Shown here in pieces: positions 1-11,783 of a stretch of DNA of 64,000 nt. The notes below the pieces were generated by a model that searched no databases, was not told the DNA's origin, and saw nothing but the letters and a program-made list of their open reading frames with translations. A program made the position numbers and the translations under genes. Source of the DNA: Pyrrhosoma nymphula (Eukaryota; Arthropoda; Insecta; Odonata; Coenagrionidae). Location of the stretch: the NCBI GenBank assembly GCA_963573305.1, contig OY754331.1, positions 15,286,868 through 15,350,867 of the forward strand, given 5' to 3'. The first letter of the stretch is position 1. Each line of letters begins with the position of its first letter.

Positions 1-129
1 ATATTTCATAATTATTCTAGCAAATAAATGGTAGGTCCATGGACACACCTGCCGATAATACCTCAGACTTCAGAGAGTTTTCTCCAACATTTCCTTCTTA
101 AAAATATACATTTCCCAGCATGTCATTCC

Positions 130-1262
130 TAGAGATGGGCCACTCTGAAAATTACCTCGGTAATTTTCGTAAATTACCACGGTATTTTTCATAATTTACC
201 ACGCCCCTTGAAAATTACCGTAATTTTCTAGATAATTCACCTATGCTTGAGATAATTTTTCATACAGATGAATTCCAAACGTTCTTTTAAGCCAAGTTCA
301 CATTTCCTACGTGTTGAATAAAAAATTGAGGCATTTACAACTCATTTTTGGAATATTTTATTTAAATTATAACATTATGAGAGTAAAGCATTAGAATATT
401 CTTCTTGAAAATTTTTCATACTTTGACAAAAGAAAGCCTGATTGACTGTTGCTGCCGTAGTTCTTTTTACAATTTTAAAAATTTTTAATAGATTAATGTT
501 GAATTAGGTATGGTTTAAACATCATTATGTATTCCCTTCCTATTGCTATTTAGTGTTAAATGGCTTTCTTATTTAAACATAAATTTGCTGTTAAATGCTT
601 AAGGAGGTGCCGCCGCGACTGTATGAGTCAAAACAAATACTAAATTCCATATTTTTTTAAATTTTGTCCAAAAAATCCTGCTTTCGCTGATGAAATGCGT
701 TACCTACAGAAAACCAAAAGTTAAGAAGAAAAAAGGCAGATTATTCCACGAATGTATTTTAAATGAGCACTTTTTTCCAGCCATAGGAGCCGACTGCAGC
801 GCCATTTCCTACGAATTACCGCATTTTGACTTCAATTACGGCAGTAATTCCCTAATAACTAGAAAAATAAGGTGGTAAGATGCCTATATTTCATTTTTAT
901 TCAATTTCTCTGGGTTATTTCCTTCTTATGAACAGTTTTCCGCAAAAATGGCATTTGTATTTTATGGAAAATTACTATTTTTCCCCGTGTTTCTCTCATT
1001 CCCCCATTGAACACAATGTAATTTCAAGTTCAATTAGAGAATAAATTAACGTGGAAAGGTATTATTTTGTTGTTCATATCAGATAGAGGACAACTTTCTC
1101 TACAAGTAGACAGAATATGAATAAAATGACATTTAAGTCATTTTACGGTGGAACCACCTTAAAACTAAAAAATACTGGAAAATTACGGTAATTTTAAAAA
1201 ATTATCGTAATTTGCCGTGGTAATTTACCTCAGATGAAAATTACGATAATTTTCCATCTCTA
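130..1262. mobile_element. Non-autonomous hAT-like DNA transposon (long copy)
   Basis: The element starts TAGAGATGGG and ends CCATCTCTA, giving short terminal inverted repeats, and is flanked by a perfect 8-bp direct repeat GTCATTCC (122-129 and 1263-1270). An 8-bp duplication is characteristic of the hAT superfamily. Subterminal sequence is rich in short palindromic runs of AAAATTACCGTAATTTT type at both ends. There is no transposase; the 62-codon ORF inside (690-878) resembles nothing I know. A shorter copy of the same family lies at 59,004-59,557. Confidence 0.8.
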
Positions 1263-1270
1263 GTCATTCC

Positions 1271-3779
1271 CTTTTACCATCGTAAATTCAACATGTCATT
1301 GCCCCTCAATCAGGGACGGCTCCAGACCAGAGGTTTGGGTGGGGGGGTGCGGAAAACCCCCCAGGAAAAGGGGTGGTTCGTGGGTCTCGACCCGTAGATT
1401 TGTAACAAACTATGTGCAAAATGGCACGTTATAAGTGCTTTGGAAGCAAAAGTTTACCTTTTAAGAAGAGCAAGTTTTTACCAAATGCATATTTCCTTTT
1501 CAGATTACCACCAAGTTTGTACTAATTCCAAAATTATTTTGATTTACATTCACATTAGGCTTGTGATTCTAAAGTGTTTTAGTTTATTTAAAATTTAACT
1601 GGATTTTAAAGTAAAATTACTAAAACTTCAATAACAAAAAAAGCAACAAAATAATAGAGGCTTATAATTTAAGGTCTATGACAAAGAAATACGCCGGGTT
1701 TATAATCCCCCCCCCCCCCCTATAAACCCGGCCCCCCCTTGGGGCCACCAATGCCCTCAAGCCAATTTTTCTGCCTCCTCCCTCTTCTCCCTCAAATCTT
1801 CCTCCTACGATTACCCCTCCACCCCGCTTACCTACTTGTCTCTTCACCCTCCTTCAAATCCACATCTCAAATTCCACACTCAAGTCTCCTTCCCCAGAAT
1901 CACACACAACTATACTCCATATGTACATATTAAGGTTTTTACTAAATGCTTCCTTTGGCAACACAGCCGTTTTCCTAATAATCTTACCATGAAACCCATT
2001 CTAATCCAGAATACTTTACCTGTACGTACGTAATTATTGGAACCCACATACCTCACCTGAGAGACGAAACTAAAAGCAGAGACACTGCCGAAAAGATAGC
2101 TACAAAAATTCCTTCTTCTTGACTGGCGCTACATGCCAGAGTGATCTTTGGCCTCTAGCACCAATTTCCTATCCAAAACCATCTCTTCACAGCCTCTCAT
2201 GCCCGTTCTTTCAACATACCATCCATCCATCTTCTTTTAAGTTGTCCCCTCTCCGTTTTTGTAGACCTGTGCCTTCGGGAGTTTATTTGCCATTCGTTGC
2301 ACACCCATTCTTTCGACATGATCCTACCATCATATTCAAAGATATTTTATGAATCTTATATCTTTAAGTTTCACGATTTCATCTATTTCCTGGTTATCCA
2401 CTTACAATTTTCATTAACTGGGCCTTTTTGGCTCACTGATATGGCATGACATATTTCCTTCAAATTTTTTTCAGTTCTCCTTATCTGTAATATGTAGTCC
2501 ATGTTTCACCTCCATACGTGACAACTGGTCTAATATATTTTCATTTTTGTATTGCAGCTAATGAGATTATGCCCGATTTCTTAGAACAAATATCTTTCCG
2601 CATCCCTGGCAAAAATACTAGAAAAAAAGTGCTTCAGTATACCTTATTCTTAAAAAAATTAAACTTACTATTTACCTATTAAAAGGGTTTTTAACAGACT
2701 TTAATGCTGTGCCCTCCGAAATTGATATTTTTAATGTATCCTTCTCAACCCTAAAACAAAAACTCACAAGGATCATGTAATTTTTTTAAAATGAATGACA
2801 AAATCTTAAGTAATGCCCTAAAACTTTGGTAACTGTAATTTAATACTTTTCAGTGCCAATTTTTACATTTTTTATTTCAATTAAATCATATAGTATTTTT
2901 AATCCAAAGCTACTATTATTACTATCACAAGGTATTTTTGATACATTATATATTTATTTAAATTAGCACCTTTTTTATACGAATGTAATTTTATAACAAT
3001 ATGTACTGTATTTGAGTGAATTTATTGTAAATATTTATATGAGGGATTATATCCCATTTAATAAATCTATACGTGTATTTCCTGCCTGTATTCCATCTAG
3101 AATTGTCGTGTTCCTGTATCCTTCTTCATTCACGATGTTTACAAGATATCTAAACCCTTCAAAGGAGTAAGCCTCTAAACACAGGGTAAGTTCCCTTCTA
3201 ATTTCTGATGCTAACTGAGACGATCATACATTTAGTTTCACAGATATTTTACAGTTAACTCTTAATCTTTGCAATTTTTGACTGAGTTCTCATTAGACTT
3301 CAACCAGGCACTTTCTCTATCCAGCCATAATCACAACATCATCTTCAAAATCAAATATTTGGCTGGATCTATTTACTATTTATCCTTGTTATTACTTTGC
3401 TATTATTGAAAGCTCTTCACTCATTGAATGAATACCTTAAGTTTAAATGCATTGATATATTATTGCATGGTAAATATGTTAAATTGGGGTACTTCATTAC
3501 ATTTTATAGATCTTGATAGAGACTATTGAATGGTAATGGCCCTACTGTGTACTAAAGATCATTCTTATTCCCCTCTCCTTGATGTTGGTCACCATACAAA
3601 CCTTGCATGGCACTCACAAACCATCCTTTCCACCCTCCAAATAGAAACCTCAGCCCAATCATCGCAGACCTTCCTCCTTCTGTGACCCTCAACTCTTTGT
3701 CCTCTTCCTGCTACCATTCCCTCCCTGCCCATCACTCCACCCTACCTCCCTCAGCTAAATTGTAAAAATGTTACATTTC
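1271..3779. other. Gene-free stretch with low-complexity sequence
   Basis: No gene supported. The start (about 1,310-1,380) resembles a G-rich MITE end (CAGGGACGGCTCCAG) but no partner end was found. A poly-C hairpin lies at 1,694-1,731 and pyrimidine-rich DNA continues to about 1,900. ORFs at 1,739-2,352 are low-complexity reading frames with no recognisable domain. Confidence 0.5.
1694..1731. repeat. Hairpin around a poly-C run
   Basis: An 11-bp arm CCGGGTTTATA is followed by a poly-C run and its exact reverse complement TATAAACCCGG. Poly-C length is probably uncertain in the assembly. Confidence 0.7.
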
Positions 3780-4089
3780 AGAGTTCCGACCTGATAATAA
3801 TAATAATATTTTAAATCAGGAGTTAATGTCCTTATCAAAATGATAATTCCAGCTATTTGGTCGACGTTTCGGAAATTGTATTTTCCCTCATCAGGGCCAA
3901 AAAAGGGATGAAACCACCAACGAACATAAGTAAACATTGTTTACAGGCAATTATCAAAACAGAAAATGTTTTACAATAAATCCATTCAATAATTCACTCG
4001 AAAAAAAAGTCATTTTCACATACAGAATATTCCACAAATTCAATAAACTCGTCAAACACCACTAAAAACCAGTATCGGGGAATTATTTA

Positions 4090-5505
4090 TACAGGGTCCG
4101 GCACAAAGGACGGACGGTTTTTAAAAAATCACAAAATTGGTAATTTTTACTCAAAAACAAATTTATTGACGGATTCGGGTTCACAATGAAATAGCATTTG
4201 CCCATTCGGGCACACTCGGGCGCATTCGGGCGAGAGTGGTGGGGAGAGTGCCGTTCGCCTCATGCGTTCCTAGCATTTTTACCAGTCGACATTATGGAGC
4301 CCTGGATGGTTGAGCACCGCATTTTCGCGTATGACAGTTTTGTCCAAAATAATGAGTCTATCACGGCTGTACAGCGTGAGTTTCGTCGCCACTTCAATAT
4401 TCATCGGAATCGAGGTGTTCCTTCTCGAAACACCATCCTTCATTGGGTTCAAGCACTTCCCACACGTGGTGTACTGATCAACCAAGGCCCACCAGGAGCT
4501 CCACGCACGGTTCGAACCCCTGAAAATGTGGAACGCGTACGACAAGCCCTCCTTCGCAGTCCGGCTCGATCTGCTCGGCAACATGCTGCTGAACTTCGCC
4601 TCAGTGATCGTTTGGTAAGGCGTATTTTGCATATGGAACTAGACTTTCACCCCTACAAATTGGCCATTGTGCAACAGTTACAGCCTGGAGATTACCTATA
4701 ACAAATGAACTTCGCACGTGAGATGGAAGCACTTATCGAGCAAAATGAGAACCTCATTTTGTTTATGAGTGATGAAGCTCACTTTCATCTTAATGGCATG
4801 GTTAACCAGCAGAATTGCTTTTATTGGACTAATGAAAATCCGCAACAGTTACATGAAAGACCGCTGCACGCCCCAAAAGTGACGGTTTGGTGCACTGTAT
4901 CGCAGACTTGCATCATCAGCCCTTACTTCTTCGAAGCCAGTCATGGTATTGCTGTTACCGTGAACTCGGAGCACTATGTCGAAATGATCACCAACTTCTT
5001 TTCACCTGAACTACGAAGACGACGTGTTCCATTCTGACGTGTGTGGTTCCAATAGGATGGGGCGACCGCCCACACAGCCAGAGCAATGATGAACGTTATT
5101 CACCCTCTCTTCCGTGGTCACCTTATTTCCAGGTTTGGTGATGTTCATTGGCCTCCTCGGTCCCCAGATTTATCCATCTGCGATTTTTTCCTATGGGGAC
5201 ACCTCAAGGCTCGTGTATACGAGCACAAGCCCCGAACTCTGGACGATTTGAAGGAGGCAATTTGCGTGGAAGTCACCCAAGTTCAGAGAACGATGTTGGA
5301 GAGAGTCTACGCAAACTTTCAAGAACGCCTATAGCAATGCATCGTCAAAAACTGTCACCACATGACTGATGTGATTTTCCACACTTAATTGTGACAAATG
5401 CTATTTCATTGTGAACCCGAATCCGGTAATAAATTTGTTTTTGAGTAAAAATTACCAATTTTGTGATTTTTTTAAAACCGTCCGTCCTTTGTGCCGGACC
5501 CTGTA
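4090..5505 (+). mobile_element. Mariner-like transposon with 111-bp terminal inverted repeats
   Basis: The ends TACAGGGTCCGGCACAAAGG (4090 onward) and its reverse complement (ending 5505) form inverted repeats at 4090-4200 and 5395-5505, with only about three mismatches over 111 bp. TA dinucleotides flank both ends (4088-4089, 5506-5507), the Tc1/mariner target duplication. The element is 1,416 bp and encloses one degenerate transposase gene. The near-identical ends suggest fairly recent insertion, although the ORF already has three stops. Confidence 0.92.
4294..5334 (+). pseudogene. Mariner-like transposase, three in-frame stops
   Basis: Start chosen at the ATG giving MEPWMVEHRIF, where similarity to insect mariner-like proteins with an N-terminal HTH (DUF4817 type) begins; the same frame is open from 4198. 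About 346 codons, a normal length for mariner. The frame is continuous but broken by TAA at 4699, TGA at 5035 and TAG at 5053; the last replaces a residue in the motif WFQ-stop-DGATAH. Catalytic acidic residues are visible at about codon 160 (FMSDEAHFH), 255 (DGATAH) and 297 (SPDLSICDFFLWG). The last two are separated by 41 residues, a DD41D-type spacing rather than the DD34D of classic mariner. There is no frameshift, so decay is by point mutation only. It cannot encode a full transposase. Confidence 0.9.
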
Positions 5506-5835
5506 TAAATGGATTATCAGGACATATAAGTAGAGTCTTCAAACAAACGGATTATAAAATAGCACATAAAAATCATAAAACTCAACACAAACATATACTC
5601 AAAATTAAAATCTGAAACCCCTGATCAGTTAAAAATTAATGTCATTTATTCAATACCATGTAAAGATTGTAATACATAATAGCTATATAGGCCAAACATC
5701 ACAATATTAAAAAAACAGACTATCACAACACAGAATCTCTATAAAAAATAAAATCCAAATTTGTGCATTGGCAAATCATGCAATCAAGAATGACCACACT
5801 TTTAATTTCGACCAAGTAAAAATTTAAGATACAGA

Positions 5836-6118
5836 AGAAAATTTGTCAAAAAGGTTATTTAAAGAAATGTATTACATCGCTTAAGATAAAAATTCATGTA
5901 ATAAAATAACAGACATCTACAAGACTATACGCTGATTACAGCTGTGCCAACAATCGAGGAGGTACTCCACTCCCGCGGCCACCTTCACACGGAGGGAGAC
6001 TCGGCCATGGAAGATAGCGAAAATGATTGTGATGAGGGATGTTTACCATTGATTCTAGCAGAGGGAATGGTAGAGCTGGAAACTTGAATTAAGGGTAAAT
6101 GTACCCATGATCAAAGTA
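5836..6118. other. Gap, nothing recognised
   Basis: Short spacer between the Penelope remnant and the pogo-like element; no ORF or repeat ends identified. Confidence 0.4.
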
Positions 6119-6630
6119 CAGTAAAACCTCTCTAAAACGAACCTCCATATTTCGTAAACCTCAGTATTTCGAGATCATGTCCCGGTCTCGGGACCGTTTC
6201 ATGTACAGTACATGTAATATTACCTCTGCTAACGAACCTTTATCATTACGAAACCTCCGTAGTACAAAGTCCGTGGGAGGGCCCAAGCATTGCTCCCCGG
6301 AACGAATTTTTAAAAAATGGCGCTCTCTGTGTTTAGTCGGCGTATTATCTATATTGTGCTAATGAACAGCAAGGTTGTTAAAAGTACGGTTGTCTCACAC
6401 AGTACTGCGCATGTGTCGGCTGCTCGCGGGTGACGTCACTGAAGACCCATCTGGATACTTCCACTAGGCTTGCCTTTCGCGTGTTCGCTACAATTTGATC
6501 TTTTCTTAAATATCGCGGCTTAAAAAGGTTTGGAGTTCGCAGTGTTCTGTTTTGAGGGTATTGAAATATACATTATCTCCTGGGAATATGTAGCTTCTCA
6601 GCGCACCTCTATTTAGGAAGAAACGAGGAA

Positions 6631-6716
6631 ATGCCGGGGACCCGGTGTACCGTGGCCACATGCGCCAAGAGTCGATTAAAAACAAGACAACTGGGCAAGG
6701 ATATTTCGTATCACAG
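6631..6716 (+). CDS. THAP-type zinc-finger first exon (partial)
   Basis: An ATG in good context (GAGGAAATGC) opens 28 codons beginning MPGTRCTVATCAKSR and ending GKDISYH, followed by a strong donor AG|GTATGT. The C-x4-C pair, basic loop and the ISYH(R) ending match the N-terminal half of a THAP domain (C2CH), where known genes read SFHRFP. The segment upstream (about 6,380-6,560) is CpG-rich and has a CRE-like TGACGTCA. No second exon with the remaining Cys/His ligands was found before the element's right end at 7622. It could be a captured host first exon, or a relic of a THAP-bearing transposase. It cannot fold as a complete zinc finger alone. Confidence 0.5.
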
Positions 6717-7254
6717 GTATGTCTAATGGTTAATCTACTTCATGGTAATTATGACCTTTGTATGTTATTTTTTTCTCTCGAATCGCCGTAATTCAGATGA
6801 AGATTTCACTAATTTCGGATGGTCTCAAGCAAATTTGATATCCCAGTTTGTGGGTATGGGAATGATATGTTCCAACAATTTTTCTGGTCCAACTGCGGTC
6901 AATCAAATCCGTTTTAGGCTTCCACTTTCGTGATTTTGAAACACTTAGAAAATGTCATTAAAATTCTCTGTGTACAGTAAACACATCTTGTACATTCATA
7001 TGAGTTGGGTTCATCAATTAATATTTTAAATTTTAAAATAGGCAGAAACAAAAATTACTTTTGTTAGTGAAAAAGAAATAGATTTTTGATAAAACACTGT
7101 TTTCCCATTTTATCAATTCGTTGAGCACAGGAGCGGAATAACAAATTTGAGGACACTGGGACTTATTAGCTATGGCAATACTATAATGGGGTCACCTGGA
7201 AGAGGACATAAGTGCGCAATTAGCATTCCACTGAGGAAAAGTCATTCTACCGAA

Positions 7255-7330
7255 GCCTAACTGACTAAAGCACTCGTAATTATATTGAGGGATCCGGGTT
7301 CGAGTCCCAATCAAATCCTATCACGCCCTG
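7255..7330 (+). repeat. tRNA-derived SINE head
   Basis: GGGTTCGAGTCCC (7296-7308) is a near-perfect RNA polymerase III B box. The segment ATTGAGGGATCCGG before it recurs on the minus strand at about 44,700, indicating a dispersed family. The A box is weak. Nested in the pogo-like element. Confidence 0.5.
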
Positions 7331-7622
7331 GAATTTTCGTACTTCGCTCTATGTGACTAAGTTGAAGGAAATATTTTATAAAGACACAAGTGGAGAGTAT
7401 GCGTTATCCGAATCCATTTCAGCAAAAATGTGGCTTCTTAGTTGTTTACTTTAATAAATACATAATGATAAGATCAGTGCCAATTTTCTGCTTCACCGTA
7501 TCAATTATTAAAATGACTAAAACTGCTCATTTTAATCAGGAATTAATCAGGTAACTACTAACCTCCGTACGACAAACTCATTTTTCCGATCCCGACGAAT
7601 TCGATACATGGAGGTTTTACTG

Positions 7623-10600
7623 TATTGATATTAGACAAGGAGAATAGGAAGAACGAATGCAAGATGAGGATGAGTGGTGAAATAATTGATTTTGAGTTCT
7701 TTGGACAAACGTTTGTGAAAGAGGGAAGTAAAGATGAAGAGACTGATTTGATTATATGTAGCAAGGGATACCAGTGTCTCTAAGGAATCAAAAACCACAG
7801 AATACAAACTTGTTCCCCCCACCCACCTCATGTATAGCAGTGAAACTTGGAATGTCAGGATAAGTGTAAGGCTACATACAACAGAATGGGGAACCTGACA
7901 AGTTTGTTTGCCGTTACTGTTAGAGGGATAGGGTCAGAAATGAGTAGTTCATGAAAGAATGACTGGATGGTCCATTACAGGCCAGCTTTTGCAATTTCCT
8001 CCACATTGTAATGTCTATTAGTGATGACAGTTTCTCCAACCATCCTACTGGCATCTTCAGTTACGAAGTGGCAGTGCAGATTTCGTATTTATCTAATAAA
8101 GTGCATGGTAAAGGTCATGTCATTCCTTGCCCCGGATTGGCTAAATGGATAGTCGAAATTCCTGCATTTGGAATTCAATTCTTTGAGTAACCTCCTCCAG
8201 ATATCCACCAGGAGAGAGGATATTTATCCTTTCTGTAGAAATTCTCTGGATGACTTGCTATCTGAACAGCTTTTCAAACGAATAGATGAAAGAAACCACC
8301 CTGTGGCGATCATCTTCAATTTTTTTAAAATCCAATGAGCGGCCTGGTTAGAACGGTGATGGAATGGCAGAACTGCTGTTGATTGCCCTTAGGTGCTCTC
8401 ATTTCCTGCATTTGATCGATCTTCCTGTTGGGCTGACATATGACTTGCCTTGCCTGTTGAAATTTGTATGCTCATTCACATAGTTCCAGGAATCTTGTTC
8501 TTAGGCTTGGGTAGGTGCTCACCAGTTTCCTTGCAGCACATGAATCTGCTTTTGACATTATGTTTAGAAAGAATTCAGGCAAAATTCTCCTTTGAGCTTG
8601 AAATATATGGCAAGGTGGCCAAAATTGTTGAGTTTTCTGGCAACGTTTCTTCTATTTCCTTCCTCTCCCGGCTAAAAAAAAACCCTTGCCAGGGCAAGTT
8701 CTCTCAGGTAGCCATTAACTGTTTCAATGTTGGATATACACAAAAAGAGTGAGCTTTGTTGGTTAAGCTAAGTTGAATGAATGGTTGAAAAAAAAAAAAC
8801 AAAATCAATGCTTTAATATGATAAAAATGGGTATTGTATGCAAGAATAGGACATCATACTGAAAGAGGGCAAGTTTCCCAGTCTTAACATTATTAACTAA
8901 GTTCTATAACTCAGTCTAACCTAAAGGGAAATGGCATGATGGGTATGTTTTTACCGTGGTCTCTATAGAGTGAAACATGATATAGTGAAATTCGTAATTA
9001 TGTAGTTAAATAAGAAAGGCAGTCCTGCTCGTCAATATATGCTATATCGTGTAAAAATATCGATAGTGAAATACCCAATAAAGTGAAATATGAGCTCTGA
9101 ATTTCACCCAGTTTTCAAAATGGCATAAATCATTACTATTTGGTCATTGAATGGTTGACTGCATGAGATTTCACACGAACTTGCCACAAATTTTTCATCA
9201 TGTCTTTAATTGTTTAACCCTTTCGAGACGGTGGAATTCTCTCCTATGCATGTCTACTGATCTTGAGTACCAAGAGACTATTCCTTCCTCACTGTACGGA
9301 CCATTTTTGTGAGGCATCCGTGGAGAAAGTTCTCGTAGGTATACTCTCACACTCAGCTCCAACCTTATTCGACCTCTCTTAGCAGGGACCTTGCCATTAT
9401 CTCGGATTCCGGGGGCAGTTAAGCTCAACCCTTCGCAGGTTTACAACCTTCCCAGCAGCATGGGTTCGCGGCCAACTAATTGTTAATTTATTGATCTTGC
9501 TACATGTATATTTGATACTTGCTCTCAAATTGTAGACTTTAAAATGAATTCCTTGTTTTTTACTGTGTATTTACAAATTTTAAACAAAACTCTACCAACA
9601 ATATCAGTAGATTTAATGCATAAACCAATGCCAACGAAAAATATATTGACTAATATCTTGAAATCAAGATATCAGTAAATACTGATGGTAGAATTTCGCT
9701 TAAAAATTGTAAACGCCCACCAGAAGACAATGACTGTAATTCAGATTTTATATTTTTTTATAAAGCAAAAATAATTTATTAAAAAGCAAAATCATTGAAT
9801 AAACAATCATATGACCACGGACCTTTGCCGCAAAGAGGGTGTAAATATAACTAAGGGTACAGGTACCTGCTCCTGGATTCCGAGGTAAAGGCCTGACCCC
9901 CGCTGCGTTTGGTCCCGAAACGTAGAAGCTGTGTGCCTGCGAGCACCAGAAAGGACCAAAGGCATAGCGACAAAAATATGCAATATTCGTTTGTTTGCGT
10001 AGGAAAATCTCCATCGAAAATTTGCAAAATTTGTCTTCCTGGTGAAACCTACTGTCTCATATTTCCAGCGTTCGTAGCAAATTGGTTAACGTAGCCTGTA
10101 GGTGAACAATCTGCAACTGAAAATGAAGTTACCTGTATGCTTTTAACATAAATTAGAATTCACAAAAAATGTCAATAATGACTGAGCCAGCATTTATTGA
10201 CCATGCCCAAAAAAAAAGCCCCTATTTCTCGCTATTTTTAAGTCGTCAAACGTGTAAGTGAATTTTCAATAGGTAATACAGGGAGACAATCACTTAGGAA
10301 TTCCATGAAATAAAGTGCAAAATAACAGAGAAAAATAGGCACATAATAATGCACTTACATTACTCATATCCGTAGATATGTTTTCATTTTTAATGATGCA
10401 CAAAAATTTTATAATATTTAATTAATCTTTGTGCATGGCAATGTTGTAGCAGCCGTATGGCAACTCTATAAAGTCCTTATTCAACCCGAAATGCAACAGC
10501 GTCATAGATATTTCCCACTAATGAAGACAATTAATTATGTAATTGTAAGATCCCTTTAAAAAAAGCTTTGTTTTACTATGAAACTATAGTTCTGAGAATG

Positions 10601-11783
10601 TGCTATTTTATCATTAATTTTCATTCTTGAAGATGTTGCTAGAGCCCCTTATAGGAGCGCAAAAGAACTAAGACCGTGGTACAATTTTCGTGAATATATT
10701 ACTGCACATTACATCTGGATAAACAAACCAATGTTATTTAATATTTAAAGTGGATTAATACGAAGGAAATTCATAATATGTACTAGAAATATGAATTGTA
10801 GATGACATTTTCCACAACATTAATTTTAAGTTCATAGCTTTGTTTAGGCATGATTAAAATTAATAAAAAAACCTGTCAAACTGGAATTCATTAAACAAAT
10901 CGATCTTTATCAGTCTGAATTTTGTTCGCATTTTCAGCACTCATACATTTCTATCTGTAGATTAATACCAATATTGGAGCCTGATGCATTTAAGGGCCAA
11001 GTTACGGATAATGAGAAAAAGGATACCAGCATGTACTTAGTATTCTTCATAGTGAAATGGAAAAACTCTGGGACCTATCAATTTCACTATACAGTGTGTA
11101 CTAGTGCAAGAGTAAAAATTATAATTTATCGAAAAGAAGTATTCCAAAATTACAAAAATTAATTTTGAAATCACAATGAAATAACATCACTAAATTAGTG
11201 ATGGAGCATATAGGCCTGTTTACCATAGATACACATGTACTTGCACAAGTAGATTCATGAAAACTTACATTAGTAATCTTTTAGACTTAGAACAGGGTAT
11301 ATGTTCCGGACTTATGTTCACCCAGGTCATTATGTTTACAAGACACTATATTTTGAAGCATGGATACATAGACTCCCCATGTTTTTAAGGTAAACATTTT
11401 CATTGGTCTACGAATGCCAGTAAATGTCCCATTTAAACACACCATAAAAGGCATGATTTATTAAGAATATTTAAGATTTATCTATGAATATATCTACCAG
11501 AATTCAAATAAAAATGTTCAGTGTCCATTTTGCTTAACTTAAAAGAAAGGAGAGGTAAATATCATACAAAAGTATTAAAGGAGTAATTGAAATAATTCAT
11601 GAGCCCCAAAATTTCACTGCCACCCAATTACGTTATAATGTACGCATTTCCACTAAAATGTGACCGTGATTAGACCTTTTTCAAAAATTGCAAATGAATA
11701 CTTAATATATTATAAGACGTTACAATGGCACTTTATAGCCATTTAACTTCCATACTTCATTACATTTAAAGCTTAAGACGTAC
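7623..11783. other. Gene-free stretch downstream of CPTP
   Basis: No coding exon recognised on either strand. The missing CPTP C-terminal exon should lie here or further left but could not be identified. TTAACCCTTTCGAGACGG near 9,213 (spanning the row break) resembles a TTAA-ended MITE end without a clear partner. ORFs at 8,450-8,752 and 9,198-9,428 show no domain. Confidence 0.5.

Larger units (their letters stand above)
3780..5835 (+). mobile_element. Penelope-like element remnant (GIY-YIG end), split by a mariner-like element
   Basis: After removal of the mariner-like insertion, the + strand reads as the C-terminal part of a Penelope-like protein. The segment GLSGHISRVFK begins about 5,512, followed near 5,650-5,830 by PCKDCNT, SYIGQTSQ and LANHAIKNDHTFNFD, which match the linker and GIY-YIG endonuclease of Penelope elements. 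Several stops and frameshifts break it. The frame leading into GLSG continues from the left flank across the insertion, so the transposon landed in this ORF. The left end (3,780-3,940) contains GTCGACGTTTCGG and CCCTCATCAGGG, a motif pair I associate with Penelope terminal repeats; its orientation looks inverted relative to the coding part. Family assignment is confident for 5,505-5,835 and weaker for the left end. Confidence 0.6.
6119..7622. mobile_element. Pogo-like (TA-flanked) non-autonomous transposon
   Basis: The left end CAGTAAAACCTCTCTAAAAC and the right end GGAGGTTTTACTG are inverted repeats of a pogo/Tigger-like type, each bordered by TA (6117-6118, 7623-7624). The 1,504-bp interior has no transposase. 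A second inverted motif AACCTCCGTA occurs inside both ends (about 6,255 and 7,560). The interior contains a CpG-rich segment with a THAP-type exon and a SINE head. Confidence 0.7.

Noticed and set aside
2119..2352. 77-codon ORF
   Set aside because: Low-complexity composition, no domain, no splice or family support.
4279..4632. Minus-strand ORF of 117 codons
   Set aside because: Antisense to the mariner transposase reading frame.
7290..7310. Functional tRNA gene suggested by a good B box
   Set aside because: No matching acceptor or anticodon stems and the core recurs elsewhere, so it is a SINE head.
9198..9428. Arg-rich 76-codon minus-strand ORF
   Set aside because: No recognisable domain; appears to lie in repetitive DNA starting TTAACCCTTTCG.
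10080..10130. CPTP last exon candidate after TTTTCAG on the minus strand
   Set aside because: The translated peptide (LQIVHLQATLTNLLRT) does not resemble the CPTP C-terminus.
11480..11545. Another CPTP last exon candidate after CTTTTAAG
   Set aside because: Phase fits, but the peptide LSKMDTEHFYLNSG has no family resemblance.
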